DNA from: a virus
Virus record (IMG/VR): IMGVR_UViG_3300044940_000235
Span: 1 to 39,370 of that record
Strand: one strand, 5' to 3'
DNA length: 39,370 bases
In this document: positions 20,427 through 27,724 of the stretch, one piece after another
How positions within the stretch are numbered: position 1 is the first letter of the stretch
Layout of the letters: every line of letters starts with the position of its first letter
Made by a program: the position numbers and the translations under genes
Notes under the pieces: model-generated
Database searches by the model: none
Told to the model about the DNA's origin: nothing
The model's input: only the letters and a program-made list of their open reading frames with translations

Positions 20427-21910
20427 TCGACCGGATGAGGCGGCGCGTGCGCGACGCCTGGAACGTCCTGCGGGGCTATGCCGCGGCGCAGGACCACCGC
20501 GCCTCGGCCTGGGCACCGTCTGGCGGCAGCGCCAACGCTGAGGTCGGCATGGCCGCAGCGACGGTCGCCCGCCGCGCCCGCGACGCCGTGCGCAACGATC
20601 CCTATGCCGCACGCATCGTCGACCTTTGGACGGGGAATGCGGTCGGCGCCGGCATCACCACCCGCTGGCCCGACGACGCCCACGGCCGCGCCTGGCAGCG
20701 CTGGGCGGAGAGCACCGCCTGCGACGCCGAGGGACGGCTCGACCTCTACGGTCTCCAGGCGCTGGTCATGCGCGCCGTCGTCGAGAGCGGCGAGTGCTTC
20801 GTCCGGTTCCTGATCGTGCCGCCATCGCCCACCAACCCGATCGGCCTGCGGCTGCAGGTGCTGGAAAGCGACCACCTTGACACGGCGCGCAACGGCATGC
20901 TGGACGGCGCGGCCACCATCCAAGGCATCGCCCTCGGCGAGGCCGGCGAGCCGATCGGCTACTGGCTGCACCGGGTGCATCCCGGCGCAGCGTGGATCAT
21001 GCCAGGCGCCGCCTGGCAGGACAGCGAACGCATTCCGGCCAGCGAGGTGCTGCACGTCTATCGCAAGCGCCGGCCTGGCCAGTTGCGCGACGTCTCCTGG
21101 CTGGCTCCAATCCTGCTCCGGCTGCGCGACCTTGGTGACTACGAGGCCGCGCTGCTGATGAAGGCCAAGATCGAGGCCTGCCTCGCCGCAGTGGTGACGG
21201 AGGAAGGCGACGAGGCGCTGACCGGCGCCGCCGCCGGCCTATTGCGCGACGCCCAGGGCCGCACCGTCGAGAGCTTCGAGCCGGGGATGATCCTCTACCG
21301 CCGCGGCATGGGCTCGGTTGAGGTCGTGAACCCCTCCGGTGGTGGTTCGCACACCGCTTTCGCCCGCCGCGCGCTCGAGGCCGCCGCGGTCGGCGCCGGG
21401 CTGACCTATGACCAGGTCTCCGGCGACCTCAGCCAAGCGAACTACTCTAGCCTCCGCGCCGGCAAGATCGAGTTCCGCCGGCTCTGCGAACAGGTGCAGT
21501 ACGGCATGCTCATCCCGATGCTGGTGCGCCCCATCGCCGAGCGGTTCCACGCCCAAGGCGCGCTGCTCGGGCTGTGGGGGGCGGAGATGCCGGATGGGGT
21601 GTCGCACGTCCCGCCGGCGCATGAGATGATCGACCCGCTGAAGGACACCACCGCGCTCATCGCCCAGGTGCGTGCCGGCTTCGTGCCGCAGCCCGAGGCG
21701 GCCGGGGCCTTCGGCTACGACTTCCGGGCCGCCGTGGAGATGATCCGCGAGGCCAACGCCCTGCTCGACGAGGCCGGCATCTCGCTCGACACCGACCCGC
21801 GCCGGGTCGCGAAGTCCGGCGCAGCGCAGGACGCCGCGCAGATGGCCGCGGTCGAGATTGCCGCCACCGGCGCCGCGGCCCCGCCGCGCGAGATCCCAGC
21901 ACAGGGCTGA
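20423..21910 (+). CDS. Portal protein, lambda gpB family
   Basis: 495 aa from a GTG overlapping the gpW-like stop. Family features include RARDAVRNDPYAARIVDLWT near the N-terminus, SGECFVRFLIVPP, HVYRKRRPGQLRDVSWLAPI, and the later GLTYDQVSGDLSQANYSSLR. Length and order match lambda-type portals. Twelve copies form the channel for DNA entry and the tail attachment site. The end is followed after two bases by the protease/capsid gene. Confidence 0.95.
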   Translation: MIDRMRRRVRDAWNVLRGYAAAQDHRASAWAPSGGSANAEVGMAAATVARRARDAVRNDPYAARIVDLWTGNAVGAGITTRWPDDAHGRAWQRWAESTACDAEGRLDLYGLQALVMRAVVESGECFVRFLIVPPSPTNPIGLRLQVLESDHLDTARNGMLDGAATIQGIALGEAGEPIGYWLHRVHPGAAWIMPGAAWQDSERIPASEVLHVYRKRRPGQLRDVSWLAPILLRLRDLGDYEAALLMKAKIEACLAAVVTEEGDEALTGAAAGLLRDAQGRTVESFEPGMILYRRGMGSVEVVNPSGGGSHTAFARRALEAAAVGAGLTYDQVSGDLSQANYSSLRAGKIEFRRLCEQVQYGMLIPMLVRPIAERFHAQGALLGLWGAEMPDGVSHVPPAHEMIDPLKDTTALIAQVRAGFVPQPEAAGAFGYDFRAAVEMIREANALLDEAGISLDTDPRRVAKSGAAQDAAQMAAVEIAATGAAAPPREIPAQG

Positions 21911-21912
21911 CC

Positions 21913-23985
21913 ATGACGGACATCATCGAACCGGGCGGGGGAGACCCCGCACCGGAGCTTGCTGCTGCGCCCATCTTGGCGCAGCGCGCGATTGCCGCGC
22001 CTGCCACCGTCGATCGCGCCGCCCGCACCGTCGAGGTGGTGTGGAGCACCGGCGCCCGCGCCCGCAACTTCGTCCCCACCCTCGGGCTGATCACCGAGGA
22101 GCTGGAGATGTCGCCGAATGCGGTGCGCATGGACGCGCTGCGCTCGGGCCGCGCCCCGGTACTCGACACCCATCGCCGTGGCGGCGCCCGCGACGTGCTC
22201 GGACGCGTGACCGCCGCCCGCCTCGAGCGCGGCCGCGGGTACGCAACGCTGCAGTTCTCCACCGCGGCAGATGTGGAGCCGGTCTGGCAGCGCATCGCCG
22301 ATGGCACGCTGCGCGCGGTCAGCGTCGGCTATCGCGTGCACCGCTACGAGACGCGGCCCGACGTCGCGACTGGCGAGACCGTCCACCGCGCCGTGGATTG
22401 GGAGCCCTTCGAGATCTCCGTCGTGCCGGTCCCGGTGGACCGGGATGCCGCAGTGCGTGGCGAGGCGCATCAGGGCGCGCCTGCCGTCGCTGTCGAACCA
22501 GCCCTGTCAGAGGAACTCAGCATGCCCGAGACGACGCCGGAGACCCCGGCAGCCCCGCCCGCGGCGCCGCCCTCCGCCGCGCCGTCCATCCCCTCGCACC
22601 AGGAGAACATCGTGAACGCCACCTCTTCCACGACCCCGCCGGTCGAATCCGCCCGGGCCGCGCCCGACATCGACGCCATCCGCGCCGAGGCGCAGCGTGC
22701 CGAACGCGAGCGCATCGCGGCCATCGACACCGCCGTCGAGGCCGCGCGCGCTCTGCTGCCGGCCGACCGCATCGCCCCCGTCCGCAGTGAGGCGGTGGAG
22801 CGCGGTTGGAGCGGCGAGCAGGTCCGCCGCGCCCTGTTCGATCTCCTGGTCAGCGAGGGGACGCGCCCCTCCATCCCCGCCCGTCCGGAGACCGGCCCTG
22901 GCAATGATGACCCTGTCGCTATCCGCGAGGCCATGGCCGAGGCGATCGCCGTCCGCGCCATGCCCGGCTACCAGCCGAAGGGCAATGGGCGTCACGTCGA
23001 GTTCCTGGGCTGGCGCCCGTCCGACATGATCCGCGAGCTGCTCGCCCGCAGCGGCGAGCGCCAGATCCCGCGCGAGCCCGCCCGCCTCGCCGAGCGTGCT
23101 TTCCACACCACCTCGGACTTCCCGCTGCTGCTCTCGGCTGCCGCGAACAAGATGTTGCTCGCGACCTACGCGCTGGCGACCCCGACCTACCGGCAGATCA
23201 TGCTGCGGCGCGACTTCCGCGACTTCAAGCCGCACCGTTACCTGCGCGTCGGCGACTTCCCCAATCTCCTGGCGCTCGCCGAGAATGGTGAGATCCAGGT
23301 CGGCACCATCGGCGAGAGCCGGGAGACGGTGAGCCTCAGCACCTTCGCCCGGCGCGTCCGTGTGACGCGCCAGATGCTGGTGAACGACGATCTCGGCGCC
23401 TTCACCGACTTCGCCTCCATGATCGGTCGGCGCGTCACCGACTTCGAGAACGCCACCGCCTATGCCCTGGTCAACCTCGCCAATGGCGATGGCCCGACGC
23501 TGGAAACCGCCGGCGGCACGGTGTTCGGGACCGGCACGGCACGCGCCAACAAGGCCACGTCTGGCACGGCGCTCGATGAGACCAATATCGGTGTCGGTCG
23601 CGCTGCCATGATGCGGCAGAAGACGCTGGATGGCCTGCCGATCTCGCTCGGGCGGAACATGCGCCTGCTGGTCGGGCCGTCGCTCGAACTGACGGCGCTC
23701 AAGATCACGACGGCGATCACGCCGTCGAGCTCGGGCAACGTGAACCCCTATTCCGGGCTGCTGCAGCCGATCGTCGAGCCGCTGATCCCCAACAACCGCT
23801 GGTATCTCTTCGCCGAGCCTTCCTCGGCGCCGGTCTACACCTACGGCTACCTCAACGGCGCGGAGGGACCGCAGGTCACCACCGGCCCCGTGCAGGGCGC
23901 CGATGGCGTCGAGGTGAGCGTGATCTTCGACTTCGGCGTCGGCGCCATCGACTACCGTGGCGGCTGGTTCAACCCGGGGACGTAA
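21913..23985 (+). CDS. Prohead protease/major capsid protein fusion
   Basis: 690 aa. Residues about 30-190 are an HK97-type (S78) prohead protease with His87 (APVLDTHRRG) and Ser137 (LRAVSVGYRV). Residues about 190-300 are a Pro/Ala-rich linker followed by a charged helix (EAQRAERERIAAIDTAVEAA), probably the scaffold. Residues about 320-690 are the capsid protein, with RETVSLSTFARRVRVTRQML and a final beta-rich segment. Fused protease/capsid genes are known in some phages. Here two in-frame internal starts, ATG at 22522 (GAGGA upstream) and GTG at 22612 (AGGAG upstream), could make scaffold-capsid chains without protease. Confidence 0.93.
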   Translation: MTDIIEPGGGDPAPELAAAPILAQRAIAAPATVDRAARTVEVVWSTGARARNFVPTLGLITEELEMSPNAVRMDALRSGRAPVLDTHRRGGARDVLGRVTAARLERGRGYATLQFSTAADVEPVWQRIADGTLRAVSVGYRVHRYETRPDVATGETVHRAVDWEPFEISVVPVPVDRDAAVRGEAHQGAPAVAVEPALSEELSMPETTPETPAAPPAAPPSAAPSIPSHQENIVNATSSTTPPVESARAAPDIDAIRAEAQRAERERIAAIDTAVEAARALLPADRIAPVRSEAVERGWSGEQVRRALFDLLVSEGTRPSIPARPETGPGNDDPVAIREAMAEAIAVRAMPGYQPKGNGRHVEFLGWRPSDMIRELLARSGERQIPREPARLAERAFHTTSDFPLLLSAAANKMLLATYALATPTYRQIMLRRDFRDFKPHRYLRVGDFPNLLALAENGEIQVGTIGESRETVSLSTFARRVRVTRQMLVNDDLGAFTDFASMIGRRVTDFENATAYALVNLANGDGPTLETAGGTVFGTGTARANKATSGTALDETNIGVGRAAMMRQKTLDGLPISLGRNMRLLVGPSLELTALKITTAITPSSSGNVNPYSGLLQPIVEPLIPNNRWYLFAEPSSAPVYTYGYLNGAEGPQVTTGPVQGADGVEVSVIFDFGVGAIDYRGGWFNPGT
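22601..22614 (+). promoter_or_regulatory. Internal ribosome binding site and GTG start inside the capsid fusion gene
   Basis: AGGAG at 22601-22605, then the in-frame GTG at 22612 (codon 234 of the fusion). A similar site, GAGGA then ATG at 22522 (codon 204), lies upstream. Initiation here would yield a separate scaffold/major capsid chain in excess over the protease, as lambda does with Nu3 nested in C (known precedent). Confidence 0.5.
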
Positions 23986-24016
23986 TCCCGGCGTCCCCTT
24001 TCCATCACAACCCCAT

Positions 24017-24045
24017 GCAGCGGGCGTCCTGCGGACGCCTGCTGC
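24017..24045. other. Hairpin between capsid and decoration genes
   Basis: GCAG, then GGCGTCC, loop TGC, GGACGCC, then CTGC: about eleven pairs with small bulges. No T run follows, so partial termination or protection of the capsid message end is possible. Confidence 0.5.
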
Positions 24046-24063
24046 GTTTCAGGAGATCCAACC

Positions 24064-24414
24064 ATGCGCAACTGCATCCGCCCCGACGCGCGCTCCATCC
24101 CCATGGTCGTGCCCTATTCCGGCGGCATCCTCTCTGGCCAGGGTATGCTGGTCGGCGCGTTCTTCGGCGTCGCCGCATCGGACGCGGCGCAGAACGAAAC
24201 CGTCGAGTGCGAGACCCGCGGCGAGTTCGAGCTGCCCAAGGAACCGGGGCAGGCCATCACGGCCGGCGCGCGGCTGTTCTGGGACAACACCAACCGCCGC
24301 CTCACCACCACCGCCACGGGCAACTTTCAGGTGGCCATCTGCACGGTGGCCGCAGCGGCGGCGGATGCGAACGTGCGAGCGACCCTCGAGCGCGTGCCGG
24401 CGTCCGGCGCATGA
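24064..24414 (+). CDS. DUF2190-family capsid decoration protein
   Basis: 116 aa with CAGGAG upstream. The family pattern is clear: a beta-rich N-terminus (SIPMVVPYSGGILSGQGMLV), then GAFFGVAASDAAQNETVECE, then LPKEPGQAITAGARLFWDN and a final hydrophobic strand. Proteins of this family trimerise on the capsid surface and stabilise it after expansion. The position directly after the capsid gene is standard. Its stop overlaps a 14-codon mini-ORF leading to the connector gene. Confidence 0.88.
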   Translation: MRNCIRPDARSIPMVVPYSGGILSGQGMLVGAFFGVAASDAAQNETVECETRGEFELPKEPGQAITAGARLFWDNTNRRLTTTATGNFQVAICTVAAAAADANVRATLERVPASGA

Positions 24415-24455
24415 TGGTGCGGCCCGTCGCGCAGCGCATGGCGGACGGCGCATGA
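24411..24455 (+). CDS. 14-codon coupling mini-ORF
   Basis: It encodes MMVRPVAQRMADGA. Its start overlaps the decoration gene stop (ATGA) and its stop overlaps the connector start (ATGA). It may serve only to carry ribosomes across the 38-base gap. No peptide function is suggested. Confidence 0.25.
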   Translation: MMVRPVAQRMADGA

Positions 24456-24757
24456 GCGCCTTCGCCGCGGCGATGGCGGCGCTGGTGGCGGACGTCAATC
24501 TCGGCGTCGCCGCGACGTGGCAGCGCGGAAATGGCACGCCAGCCCAGCTCCGCGTGATCCGCTCCGCCCCCGACGAGGTCTCCTCCGCCTTCGACAGCGG
24601 CGTGATCACCGCCACCGACATCCTGACGGTGCCGGTGGCGGCACGGCCCGACGTGCTGCCGGGCGACACCTTCACGATCGGCTCGACCACGCTGGTCGTT
24701 CAGAGCGCGCTGCGCGATGCCACCGGCACCGCGTGGCGCGTCGCGTGCAGGCGGTGA
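24452..24757 (+). CDS. Head-tail connector/attachment protein, 101 aa
   Basis: It begins with a helix (SAFAAAMAALVADVNLGVAA), followed by a beta-barrel-like series (ADILTVP-type strand in TATDILTVPVAARPDVLPGD and TFTIGSTTLVVQSALRD) and a short basic end. This is the arrangement of gpFII-type head-tail attachment proteins (Phage_attach). Its place between decoration protein and DUF6441 protein agrees. It should form the ring joining head and tail. Confidence 0.75.
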   Translation: MSAFAAAMAALVADVNLGVAATWQRGNGTPAQLRVIRSAPDEVSSAFDSGVITATDILTVPVAARPDVLPGDTFTIGSTTLVVQSALRDATGTAWRVACRR

Positions 24758-24769
24758 GGGAGAGTGGCA

Positions 24770-24841
24770 ATGGCCGAGTTCCAGACCATCGCGTCGGAGC
24801 GCGAGGATCTGCGCACCCATGTCGAGCACTGCTCCGGGTGA
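24770..24841 (+). CDS. Possible 23-aa peptide
   Basis: ATG at 24770 has GAGGGAGA upstream and encodes MAEFQTIASEREDLRTHVEH plus CSG. The LRTHVEHC segment recalls short helical proteins seen between head and tail genes in other prophages, which are usually longer. A truncated version is plausible. It lies alone in the 93-base gap before the DUF6441-like gene. Confidence 0.3.
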   Translation: MAEFQTIASEREDLRTHVEHCSG

Positions 24842-24850
24842 GCCAGGAGC

Positions 24851-25585
24851 ATGACGCTCGGCCTCACTGCCGTCGTGACGGGCGATCTCCGCAGCCTGAT
24901 GGCCGCCGAGGTCGCCGCCGGCCAGCGCGCTGCGCGCGGCGCCGTCACCGACACCGGCCGCTGGACGCAGGAGCAGCTCCGCGGCCAGGTCCGCAGCGCC
25001 TTCGGCGCGCGCAGCGCGCGGCTCGCCAACACCTGGCGGCTGGGGGTCTATCCCACCAGCGCGCCGACGCTGCGCCCGGCCGCCCTGGTGTCGTCTCGCG
25101 CCCCGGCCATCATCGACGCGTTCGATCGCGGCGCGGTGATCCGTCCCAAGGGTGCGGGGAAGTTCCTGGCGGTGCCCCTGGACGCCAACCGCCGCGGCGG
25201 GCTGCGTACCTCCAGGCCGCGCGTCACGCCCGCGCAGATGGCCGCCAGCCGCGCCGCCTTCGTGCTGGCCGTCAAGGGCAGCCGCAACAAGCTGTGGTGC
25301 CTGCGGGTGACGCAGGCACAGCGGCGCTCGGCGGCGGGGCGGATCTCCGACATCGCCATCGCCGGGAACCTGCTGCAGGTCGGCGCGCGCGGCACCACGC
25401 TGCGCGGCGCCTATCTCTCCCGCGGCAAGCTGACGCAACGGCTGCTCGCGCAAGGCTTCGCGCCGATGTTCCTGCTCGTGCCGGAGCTCCGCCTGTCCAA
25501 GCGCCTCGACATCGCCGCCGTCGCGCGCGCCGCGTCCGCGCGCATGGAAACCACCCTGCGCAGCCGCTGGGGGCGCGACGCATGA
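24851..25585 (+). CDS. DUF6441-like minor head-tail protein
   Basis: 244 aa, with AGGAG before the ATG at 24851. The N-terminal half is helical with many Ala and Arg (EVAAGQRAARGAVTDTGRWT, then RSARLANTWRLGVYP). A central segment, AAVIRP-like AGKFLAVPLDANRR and LAVKGSRNKLWCLRV, and the C-terminal FAPMFLLVPELRLSKRLDI match proteins annotated as DUF6441 in alphaproteobacterial phages (recalled). In this position, between connector and tail terminator, HK97 gp10-like proteins help join head and tail. That role is inferred from order. Confidence 0.8.
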   Translation: MTLGLTAVVTGDLRSLMAAEVAAGQRAARGAVTDTGRWTQEQLRGQVRSAFGARSARLANTWRLGVYPTSAPTLRPAALVSSRAPAIIDAFDRGAVIRPKGAGKFLAVPLDANRRGGLRTSRPRVTPAQMAASRAAFVLAVKGSRNKLWCLRVTQAQRRSAAGRISDIAIAGNLLQVGARGTTLRGAYLSRGKLTQRLLAQGFAPMFLLVPELRLSKRLDIAAVARAASARMETTLRSRWGRDA

Positions 25586-26034
25586 CGGTGAGCACACGCG
25601 AGGCAGCTCTCGCCGCCCTGTTCCAGGTGCTAGATACAGCACGGATCAGCTTGTCTCCGGCGCCGACGCTGCTGCGCAACGAGACGGTGCCGCAAACTCT
25701 GCCCCAGGGCGGCGTCATGGTCCTCCAGGACGGAGAGACCGAAGAAGCGACGGCGATGATCTCGCCGCTCGCCTACGCGATACGCCATCGCGCCGAGCTG
25801 GAGATCACCGTTGGCGGCGCGACGGAGGCAATACGCATCTCCCGGTTGGAGGACATCCTCGGCATGGCGGCCTCTGCCATCGCCAACAACCGCACGCTAA
25901 GCGGCGCAGTGGAATGGGCCGAGCCTGGTTCGCCGCTGATTGAAGCGGTCCCGGTCGACGGCGCATCCGCGCTGAGATCAGCGCTGTTGCCAATCACCCT
26001 CTGGTTCACCGCCACCGGCACTCCGCTCGGCTAA
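25582..26034 (+). CDS. Putative tail terminator protein, 150 aa
   Basis: The start overlaps the previous stop (ATGA). The pattern is alpha/beta: an N-terminal helix (TREAALAALFQVLDTARI), strands GGVMVLQDGETEEA and HRAELEITVGG, and a helix preceding AVPVDGASALRSALLPITLW. This fits gpU-like tail terminators, and similar phage genes are sometimes mislabelled acyl-CoA transferase. Position before the tail tube gene agrees. It should cap the tail tube and dock to the head. Confidence 0.72.
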   Translation: MTVSTREAALAALFQVLDTARISLSPAPTLLRNETVPQTLPQGGVMVLQDGETEEATAMISPLAYAIRHRAELEITVGGATEAIRISRLEDILGMAASAIANNRTLSGAVEWAEPGSPLIEAVPVDGASALRSALLPITLWFTATGTPLG

Positions 26035-26079
26035 TCCTGCCGTGCAACATCCCGCAACGTCAGACGAAGGAGCCCCGCC

Positions 26080-27030
26080 ATGCCCGGCGTGATCGGCGCC
26101 AACGCCAATCTCTACATCAAGCCTGAGACCACCTACGGAACCCTCGCAACCGGCAACTACACCCGGCTCGGCTTCCTGCGCGCGAGCCTCGGTGTGTCAC
26201 AGCAGCTGCTTGACGTGCGCGTGCTCGGCCTTGGCCAAGGGCGCGACCCCGGCGATCCGATCCTCGGCGAGATCGACACCGAGGGCGAGGTCGAAATCCC
26301 GATCAACCATGACGGCTTCGGCCATTGGCTTCGCCTTCTGTTCGGCCCCCCGACCACGACCGGCACCAGCCCGAACTTCGTGCATACCTTCACGTCTGGC
26401 GCGGCAATGTTGCCATCGAGCAGCCTGTCGCTTGACTACGGCGCGGTTCTGACGGACCGGTATCTGGTGCTGACGGGCGTCCGCGCGGGAACCATGTCCA
26501 TCGGCTTCAGTCCAACTGGGCCTGCCACAGCGCGGCTCGGCCTGATGGCCCAGGGCGGCGACCTGCAAGCCACCGCCGTGCATGGCACGCCCACCACCGC
26601 GACGGGCGAGAACTACAATCGTGCCCAAGGCCGCATTTTGAAGGACACGACGCCGCTGGCGCTTGTCACCGACGCCACGCTTGACATCTCCAACGGCATC
26701 GAACCGCTGCGCACCATCCGCGCTGACCGGAAGATCGAAGAGGCCGAGCCTGGCGGCACAAGCGTGACGGGGCGCATCACTGCGCGATTCGCCTCCGGCG
26801 GTCTCCTGCCTGACGCCCTGGCAGACACGCCCGTTGACATCACTTTGGGCTTCCGGAAGACGACAACCCGCGAAGTGGCGTTCAACATTCCGCGCGCATT
26901 CCTGTCCAAGCCGCGTGCTGAGGTGGACGGTCCTGGCGGCGTGGCGGTGACCTTCGACTTCCGAGCATCGGCTGACGGCGGTCCCTCGCTCACCGTCACC
27001 CTGCGCAACGGCGTGGCGAGCTACGCATGA
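26080..27030 (+). CDS. Major tail tube protein
   Basis: 316 aa with AAGGAG upstream. It begins PGVIGANANLYIKPETTYGT, typical of the Phage_tube_2-like family. Beta-strand alternation runs throughout, with EGEVEIPINHDGFGHWLRLL and RYLVLTGVRAGTMSIGFSPT. Hexameric rings stack to make the long tail tube. The length is usual for siphoviruses with GTA-like tips. Its stop overlaps the chaperone start. Confidence 0.9.
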   Translation: MPGVIGANANLYIKPETTYGTLATGNYTRLGFLRASLGVSQQLLDVRVLGLGQGRDPGDPILGEIDTEGEVEIPINHDGFGHWLRLLFGPPTTTGTSPNFVHTFTSGAAMLPSSSLSLDYGAVLTDRYLVLTGVRAGTMSIGFSPTGPATARLGLMAQGGDLQATAVHGTPTTATGENYNRAQGRILKDTTPLALVTDATLDISNGIEPLRTIRADRKIEEAEPGGTSVTGRITARFASGGLLPDALADTPVDITLGFRKTTTREVAFNIPRAFLSKPRAEVDGPGGVAVTFDFRASADGGPSLTVTLRNGVASYA

Positions 27031-27401
27031 TCACGCTTGACATTCCGACCGAGCCGCGCTGGGTGGAACTGCCGCATGGCGTTTCTGTGCGCGTGCGCCC
27101 GGTTACAACCGCAGTGATCGTCGCGGCGCAATCAGCGGCGCGGCGGGCCATGGAGGAGGTCCCGGAGGCGGATCGAAGCGATGCTGCGCTGATGGCCGGG
27201 CTTGGCTTTGCATCTCTGGTGGAGGCGCTGGCGCGCTATGCCATCGTGGAGTGGCGCGGCGTTTCGGACGCCGCCGGCCAGCCTCTTGATCTGACGCCCG
27301 ATCGCGCGGCGCTGCTGATGCGGCATGAGGAGATGGCCACCGCGTTCTTTGACGCGGTTTATCGCCCTCTGCGTGCCCTGGCAGCCGAGGGAAACGCCTG
27401 A
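27027..27401 (+). CDS. Tail assembly chaperone (G-like)
   Basis: 124 aa. It starts with a beta strand pair (LDIPTEPRWVELPHGVSVRV, RPVT) and continues as helices (AAQSAARRAMEEVPEADRSD, then GFASLVEALARYAIVEW). Such proteins bind the tape measure and recruit tube subunits. Just before the stop the gene contains G GGA AAC at 27389-27395 in the phase required for -1 slippage. This would fuse it to the downstream frame as a G-T product of about 232 aa, as in lambda. Confidence 0.85.
   Translation: MITLDIPTEPRWVELPHGVSVRVRPVTTAVIVAAQSAARRAMEEVPEADRSDAALMAGLGFASLVEALARYAIVEWRGVSDAAGQPLDLTPDRAALLMRHEEMATAFFDAVYRPLRALAAEGNA
27389..27395 (+). promoter_or_regulatory. Programmed -1 frameshift site G_GGA_AAC
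   Basis: GGGAAAC with zero-frame codons GGA and AAC is a canonical X XXY YYZ heptamer, four bases before the chaperone stop at 27399. After slipping to GGG AAA the next codons are CGC CTG AAG, which enter the downstream open frame. A bulged stem (27411-27421 with 27442-27450) may stimulate slippage. Confidence 0.75.
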
Positions 27402-27724
27402 AGGCCCGCGCCGCGTGGCAGTTCGGAACCGGGCCGGACTACTGCCGCGGCTGCGCGGCCGTCGAGCGGGATTGCGGGATGGAGTGTCCCTTCGTCGCCA
27501 ACGCGCCGGAGAGCATCGAAGGCGCGATCTGCTGGGAGGCCGGGATGCTGTGCATTGAGGCTGGGATGTCCGGCGCGACGATCGCGCTGGCGCCGGCGCT
27601 TGCGATCGCGGCCGAACAGGGCGTGACGGCGACGGTCGCAGCCACGCTGATCAGTGCGATGCGCGAGGGCATGGCCAGCGCGCGCCGCTCGGAGGAGGAC
27701 AAGCAGGAGTCTGACGCGGAATGA
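27395..27724 (+). CDS. T-like extension of the tail chaperone, reached by -1 frameshift
   Basis: 109 codons open in the -1 frame with no good start of their own at the upstream end; ATG codons inside (such as 27479) would leave out the first part. The sequence begins RLKARAAWQFGTGPDYCRGC and has CAAVERDCGMECPFV, giving five cysteines in 25 residues. It ends in helices (ALAIAAEQGVTATVAATLIS). The stop overlaps the tape measure start. In the lambda model the G-T fusion is made at low level and contacts the tape measure. Confidence 0.75.
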   Translation, partial: RLKARAAWQFGTGPDYCRGCAAVERDCGMECPFVANAPESIEGAICWEAGMLCIEAGMSGATIALAPALAIAAEQGVTATVAATLISAMREGMASARRSEEDKQESDAE

